Made by a program: the position numbers and the translations under genes. 64,000 bases of DNA, from positions 103,126-167,125 of the forward strand of contig PEZS01000002.1 of the NCBI GenBank assembly GCA_002778785.1, given 5' to 3'. Below the pieces are notes generated by a model. That model saw only the letters and a program-made list of their open reading frames with translations. It was not told the origin of the DNA and ran no database searches. The stretch is from Bdellovibrionales bacterium CG10_big_fil_rev_8_21_14_0_10_45_34. Lineage in GTDB: Bacteria > Bdellovibrionota > Bdellovibrionia > Bdellovibrionales > 1-14-0-10-45-34. Shown piece by piece: positions 60,765 through 64,000 of this stretch (within the stretch, counting starts at the first letter, position 1; every line of letters begins with the position of its first letter).

Positions 60765-61718
60765 ATGAAAGTTTTAGTGACGGGAGGGGCTGGGTTTATC
60801 GGAAGCCACCTTTGTGAAAAATTACTTAACGAAGGTCACAAAGTAACCGCATATGACAACTTACTCTTAGGAAGAAGAGAGTTTTTGTCTCAGTGCGAAC
60901 GCTCGGAGAATTTTCAATTCCTTCAAGAAGACTTGCTCAATTTAGACATCCTTGTCTCAGTAATGAAGGGGCACGACCTGGTTTTTCACATGGCTGCCAA
61001 TTCGGACATCTCTCAAGGAGCCAAACAAACCGATGTCGATCTTAAGAACGGCACGTTTGCGACCTATAATGTTTTAGAAGCGATGAGATTAAATCAAGTC
61101 AAAAACCTTGTCTTCGCATCGAGCTCTGCGATTTACGGCGAGGCTGATGTGATGCCAACCCCCGAAAATTACGGGCCACTGATGCCAATTTCTTTGTATG
61201 GCGCGAGTAAATTGGCATGTGAAGCCCTGTGCACCGCGTTTGCTCACAATTTTAACATAAATATTTGGATGTACAGATTTGCCAATATTGTCGGATCTCA
61301 CTCCACGCATGGAGTTATTTACGACTTTGTTGATAAACTTAAGAAAGACTCAAAGAGTCTCCATGTTCTTGGTGATGGAAGCCAAAGAAAATCTTATTTG
61401 CACGTTTCTGACTGCGTTGACGGAATGCTTTACGGTTACAAAAACCTCAAAAACGAGTGCGAAGTTCTAAACCTTGCTAGTCGGGGCGTTACGAACGTGA
61501 AGTTCATCGCCGAAGAGGTGGTTCGGCAAATGGCGGCACGAAGCGGCAACAAAGCAGAACTACATTACGGCGAAGGCCAAAGAGGGTGGCGAGGCGATGT
61601 GCCTTACACCCATTTAGAAGGTGCGAAGTTTGAAAAACTAGGTTGGTCAGCAAAAATGACAAGCGACGAAGCCGTAGTTTTAGCTGTTCAAGAAATTATT
61701 TCAGAAAAGATGGGCTAA
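60765..61718 (+). CDS. NAD-dependent epimerase/dehydratase
   Basis: Extended-SDR nucleotide-sugar enzyme of 317 residues. The cofactor motif is TGGAGFIGSHLCE, the catalytic serine region SSSAIYGE and YGASKLACE give the YxxxK pair. This is the set expected for UDP-glucose/GlcNAc 4-epimerase-like or dehydratase enzymes; the product cannot be assigned. It starts the plus-strand sugar cluster, which is heptose-related, so a GDP-heptose-modifying role is possible. Confidence 0.88.
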   Translation: MKVLVTGGAGFIGSHLCEKLLNEGHKVTAYDNLLLGRREFLSQCERSENFQFLQEDLLNLDILVSVMKGHDLVFHMAANSDISQGAKQTDVDLKNGTFATYNVLEAMRLNQVKNLVFASSSAIYGEADVMPTPENYGPLMPISLYGASKLACEALCTAFAHNFNINIWMYRFANIVGSHSTHGVIYDFVDKLKKDSKSLHVLGDGSQRKSYLHVSDCVDGMLYGYKNLKNECEVLNLASRGVTNVKFIAEEVVRQMAARSGNKAELHYGEGQRGWRGDVPYTHLEGAKFEKLGWSAKMTSDEAVVLAVQEIISEKMG

Positions 61719-61879
61719 GGTTTCTTGACCACGAAAGTAGGGGCAAAAAATATGGCAAAGCTTAACCTCAGTGATTTTAACTACTTTGGTTTGTTGGTTT
61801 GTGTAGTTTTTTCGGTTTAACTGTTTTGGAGTAATTGTTTTAGAGCGAAACTTTAGAATGCGAACAAAGGGCTGCCGAA

Positions 61880-62605
61880 ATGTCAGATTCTCCTTCAACG
61901 AATACCCAAGTCGTGATTCTTGCCGGGGGCCTCGGTACGCGTCTACGCCCCATTACTGAGAAAATTCCTAAGCCCCTGGTAGAAGTGGCGGGTCGACCCT
62001 ATTTAGAGTGGCAGCTGCTAGATCTTAAGAAACAAGGATTCCGACGGATTCTGCTTTTGGTTTCTCATCTTGGGGAAATGATCAAAGCCACCTTTGGCGA
62101 TGGCTCGTCGCTTGGTATGAAAATCGATTATTGCTTTGAGGAAACTCCCCTTGGCACCGGCGGTGCAATCAAAAATGCGTTAAAGCAACTCGACCCACAC
62201 TTTTTGCTATTGAACGGAGATAGCTTTTTGCCGCTAGATTTTAAAAAATTTGCGACTTTTGCCGAAACTGGCGGATTTGAGGCCTGCTTGTGTGCCTACG
62301 ACAATCGCACTCCGACTAACGTCCCCGAGAATTTGAATGTCACAGGCGGCACTGTTAGTGCCTATGCGAAGGGAGCGGGCCGCCAGGGAGGAATGAATCA
62401 TGTTGATGCAGGCGCCTATTACCTCAGCAAGACAATTTTTGAAAAGATTCGAAAGAGTGAGTTTCAACTTGAAGATTTGTGGCCCGAATTGATTGCCAAA
62501 AAACACCTAGGCGCTTACATAGTAAACGAGCGGTTCTACGATATTGGGACTCTAGAAAGACTTCAGGATTTTTCACGATTTCTTTCTGATCCTACTTTAG
62601 AGTAG
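61880..62605 (+). CDS. hddC: Sugar-1-phosphate nucleotidyltransferase (HddC-like)
   Basis: GT-A nucleotidyltransferase of 241 residues. The nucleotide-binding VVILAGGLGTRLRPITEKIPKP-type opening (quoted here as LAGGLGTRLRP), GTGGAI and the metal-binding LLNGDSF are intact. The short form next to a GHMP heptose kinase and a SIS isomerase fits a D-glycero-alpha-D-manno-heptose-1-phosphate guanylyltransferase. The assignment to HddC is by context; another NDP-sugar specificity is possible. It is 25 bp upstream of the kinase. Confidence 0.8.
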   Translation: MSDSPSTNTQVVILAGGLGTRLRPITEKIPKPLVEVAGRPYLEWQLLDLKKQGFRRILLLVSHLGEMIKATFGDGSSLGMKIDYCFEETPLGTGGAIKNALKQLDPHFLLLNGDSFLPLDFKKFATFAETGGFEACLCAYDNRTPTNVPENLNVTGGTVSAYAKGAGRQGGMNHVDAGAYYLSKTIFEKIRKSEFQLEDLWPELIAKKHLGAYIVNERFYDIGTLERLQDFSRFLSDPTLE

Positions 62606-62630
62606 GCGGATTAGTTATCAGGAGTACTTA

Positions 62631-63623
62631 ATGATTATTTCAAGAACGCCTTTTCGGATCAGTTTTTTTGGCGGCGGCACAGACTTACCCTCTTTTTATA
62701 AAGACGAAGAAGGCGAAGTGCTTTCGGTCACAGTCAACAAATACATGTACATCACGGTGAACGACCGATTTGACGCAAGCTACAGGCTCTCTTATAGCAA
62801 AACAGAGATTCGCGAGAAAGTTTCAGACATTGACCACCCGATTCTCAAAATAGCTCTTACAAAGTACGGCCCTCTAGCCCAAAATCTTAATGGCGGGCGA
62901 GGGCTTGAGATTCTTTCTATGGCGGATATTCCCTCGGGCACGGGTCTTGGTAGCTCTTCGAGTTTCACGGTCGGACTTTTACATGCGTTAAAAGCGCACA
63001 TAGGTGTTTTTCAATCGGCAGAACAGCTTGCACACGAAGCTTCTCATATCGAAATTGAAGAGCTTGAGGAGCCCATCGGCAAGCAAGATCAATACGCAGC
63101 TGCATACGGCGGTCTCCAATCTTTTAAGTTTAAGCCCGATGGAGCGGTTGCGGCAGATCCAGTGGTCTGTTCCGCCAATACTTTTTCTGAGCTCGAGAGT
63201 TCAATTCTCTTATTTTACACAGGAATGCACAGGCCTGCTTCGCAAATACTTACAGAACAAAAAGCAAACACGGAAAGCAAGCGCGAAACTTTAAGAAAAA
63301 TGAAAGTCATGGCAGAGCAGGCTCGCACGCTTTTATCGGATGGTCGTTCTATCTCTGATTTTGGGGCATTGCTCGATGAAGGGTGGCGTCTTAAGAAAAC
63401 CTTGGCAAGCGGCGTGAGCTTACCGCTGATCGACTCATGGTACGCGTCCGCCTTAAAAGCAGGAGCCTGGGGCGGCAAACTTCTTGGCGCCGGGGGCGGA
63501 GGTTTCTTAATGCTTTTATGCCCGCAAGAGAGACAAGAACAAGTGAAACAAGCGCTCGGAGAACTCAAGCAGGTGCCTGTCTCTTTTGATCGCTGGGGCA
63601 GCAAAATCATCTTTGTAGGGTGA
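62631..63623 (+). CDS. hddA: D-glycero-alpha-D-manno-heptose-7-phosphate kinase (HddA-like)
   Basis: GHMP-family kinase of 330 residues. It opens with ISRTPFRISFFGGGTD, a hallmark of the HddA branch, with the ATP-binding PSGTGLGSSSSF and the C-terminal KLLGAGGGGFLMLL. It phosphorylates C1 of heptose 7-phosphate in the route to GDP-heptose. A GGAG lies eight bases before the ATG. It lies between hddC-like and gmhA-like genes, which supports the pathway. Confidence 0.88.
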   Translation: MIISRTPFRISFFGGGTDLPSFYKDEEGEVLSVTVNKYMYITVNDRFDASYRLSYSKTEIREKVSDIDHPILKIALTKYGPLAQNLNGGRGLEILSMADIPSGTGLGSSSSFTVGLLHALKAHIGVFQSAEQLAHEASHIEIEELEEPIGKQDQYAAAYGGLQSFKFKPDGAVAADPVVCSANTFSELESSILLFYTGMHRPASQILTEQKANTESKRETLRKMKVMAEQARTLLSDGRSISDFGALLDEGWRLKKTLASGVSLPLIDSWYASALKAGAWGGKLLGAGGGGFLMLLCPQERQEQVKQALGELKQVPVSFDRWGSKIIFVG

Positions 63624-63669
63624 CTTGATTGTTGGCGGGAGGTAAGATTTCCTGTAGGGTGGCGCCAGT

Positions 63670-64000
63670 ATGGTAAGTGTAAAAGAATTCACAGAATCGT
63701 ATTTAAAAGAAGTACTTCCTCTTTTTAAAGAGTATGAGACTGAGGTATTTCAAAACGCAATGAAGTGTTTGGTAGAGGCCTATCAACGCGACTCAACTAT
63801 CTACATCTGCGGTAACGGCGGTTCAGCCGGCACAAGTAACCATATGGTGAACGATCTTAGCAAAGGCAGCGTCGTTGAGGGCAAAAACCGACTTCGCGTT
63901 TTGGGCCTTGCAGACAACATGAGCCTTTTAACCGCATACGCTAACGACTGTGGCTATGAAACAATTTTTGAAGAGCAGCTAAAAAGTTTGTGGCGACCGG
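63670..64000 (+). CDS. gmhA: SIS-domain isomerase, GmhA-like (cut by window end)
   Basis: The first 110 codons of a sugar isomerase: an N-terminal helix, then YICGNGGSAGTSNHMVNDLSKG (quoted in part, ICGNGGSAGTSNHM), the phosphosugar-binding motif of sedoheptulose-7-phosphate isomerase GmhA. The frame is open to the edge of the window. It completes the isomerase, kinase and nucleotidyltransferase set of GDP-heptose synthesis; the GmhB phosphatase is not in the window. Start ATG 63670 has a GGGTGG upstream. Confidence 0.85.
   Translation, partial: MVSVKEFTESYLKEVLPLFKEYETEVFQNAMKCLVEAYQRDSTIYICGNGGSAGTSNHMVNDLSKGSVVEGKNRLRVLGLADNMSLLTAYANDCGYETIFEEQLKSLWRP

Noticed and set aside
61750-61820. 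22-codon ATG frame between the epimerase and nucleotidyltransferase genes
   Set aside because: Too short, no ribosome binding site and low-complexity T/G-rich DNA.
1-64000. CRISPR arrays, rRNA and tRNA genes
   Set aside because: No regularly spaced repeats with unique spacers were seen. No rRNA-like or tRNA cloverleaf sequence was recognised; a tRNA could be missed by eye.

Overview
The window looks like chromosomal DNA of a Gram-negative, predatory-type or free-living bacterium of the Bdellovibrionota (Bdellovibrio/Oligoflexia relatives). This is inferred from gene content: two TIGR02147-type regulators each paired with a secreted protein, an HNH endonuclease of the kind common in that group, many secreted or lipoprotein peptidases, a TIGR04552-like protein, fused IcmF mutase, a FadE-type acyl-CoA dehydrogenase, and moderate G+C. 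No rRNA, tRNA, CRISPR array, integrase or transposase gene was recognised.

Layout. 1-9 kb: housekeeping genes, namely fumarase, an SDR oxidoreductase, an EVE protein / DusC-type dihydrouridine synthase / metallophosphoesterase operon, glutaredoxin behind a tandem-repeat array, a second Dus protein and a CrcB-type fluoride channel. 9-16 kb: tetR-fadE fatty-acid degradation operon, greA, mgtE, an NrnA-type DHH phosphoesterase and a BFD-like ferredoxin, ending in a long perfect palindrome and a gene remnant. 16-24 kb: EamA transporter with an HExxH protein, a MarR regulator facing a decayed FosA-like gene, aconitase, TcdA, TatD. 24-27 kb: three-gene operon (unknown, left-handed beta-helix acyltransferase, membrane class III nucleotide cyclase). 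27-31 kb: oxidative-stress cluster (catalase-like protein, Fur/PerR-like regulator, AhpC, AhpD). 31-35 kb: small XRE regulator, fatty-acid desaturase with a long charged tail, M4-like protease. 35-46 kb: a long minus-strand block with an M3 peptidase lipoprotein, IcmF, enoyl-CoA hydratase, hydroxyacyl-CoA dehydrogenase, a PlsC/porin-like fusion, a nucleoside phosphorylase and a TIGR04552-like protein. 46-53 kb: lipoprotein, HNH endonuclease, SixA phosphatase, two secreted/lipid-anchored proteins. 53-60.5 kb: an accessory region behind an M3 oligopeptidase gene. 60.7-64 kb: a surface-sugar operon (epimerase, nucleotidyltransferase, heptose kinase, SIS isomerase cut by the window end).

The most unusual part is 54.8-60.2 kb. 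The last 84 bp of the oligopeptidase gene recur about 2.9 kb downstream (57717-57800), with all four differences synonymous and a different downstream stop; a 21-bp piece of the same end recurs at 57032. Between the copies lie a secreted metzincin-like protein with its TIGR02147 regulator, and a BrnT/BrnA toxin-antitoxin pair. This looks like small modules inserted at the 3' end of a protein gene, although no recombinase is visible. A second TIGR02147 + secreted-protein module follows. Both TIGR02147 genes carry a 21-bp dyad with the same AAAGT centre and the same outer bases, but a different inner three bases in each arm (the change mirrored in both arms). Each dyad lies exactly 41 bp upstream of the likely start codon, with a -10-like hexamer at the same place. 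This suggests a family of paralogous regulators with diversified operators, each controlling its own secreted effector.

Several regulators and the toxin gene (tetR, fur-like, brnT, both TIGR02147 genes, possibly marR) have a -10-like box 6-7 bases before the start codon and no Shine-Dalgarno sequence, so leaderless mRNAs are plausible for this class of gene, while metabolic genes here carry normal ribosome binding sites.
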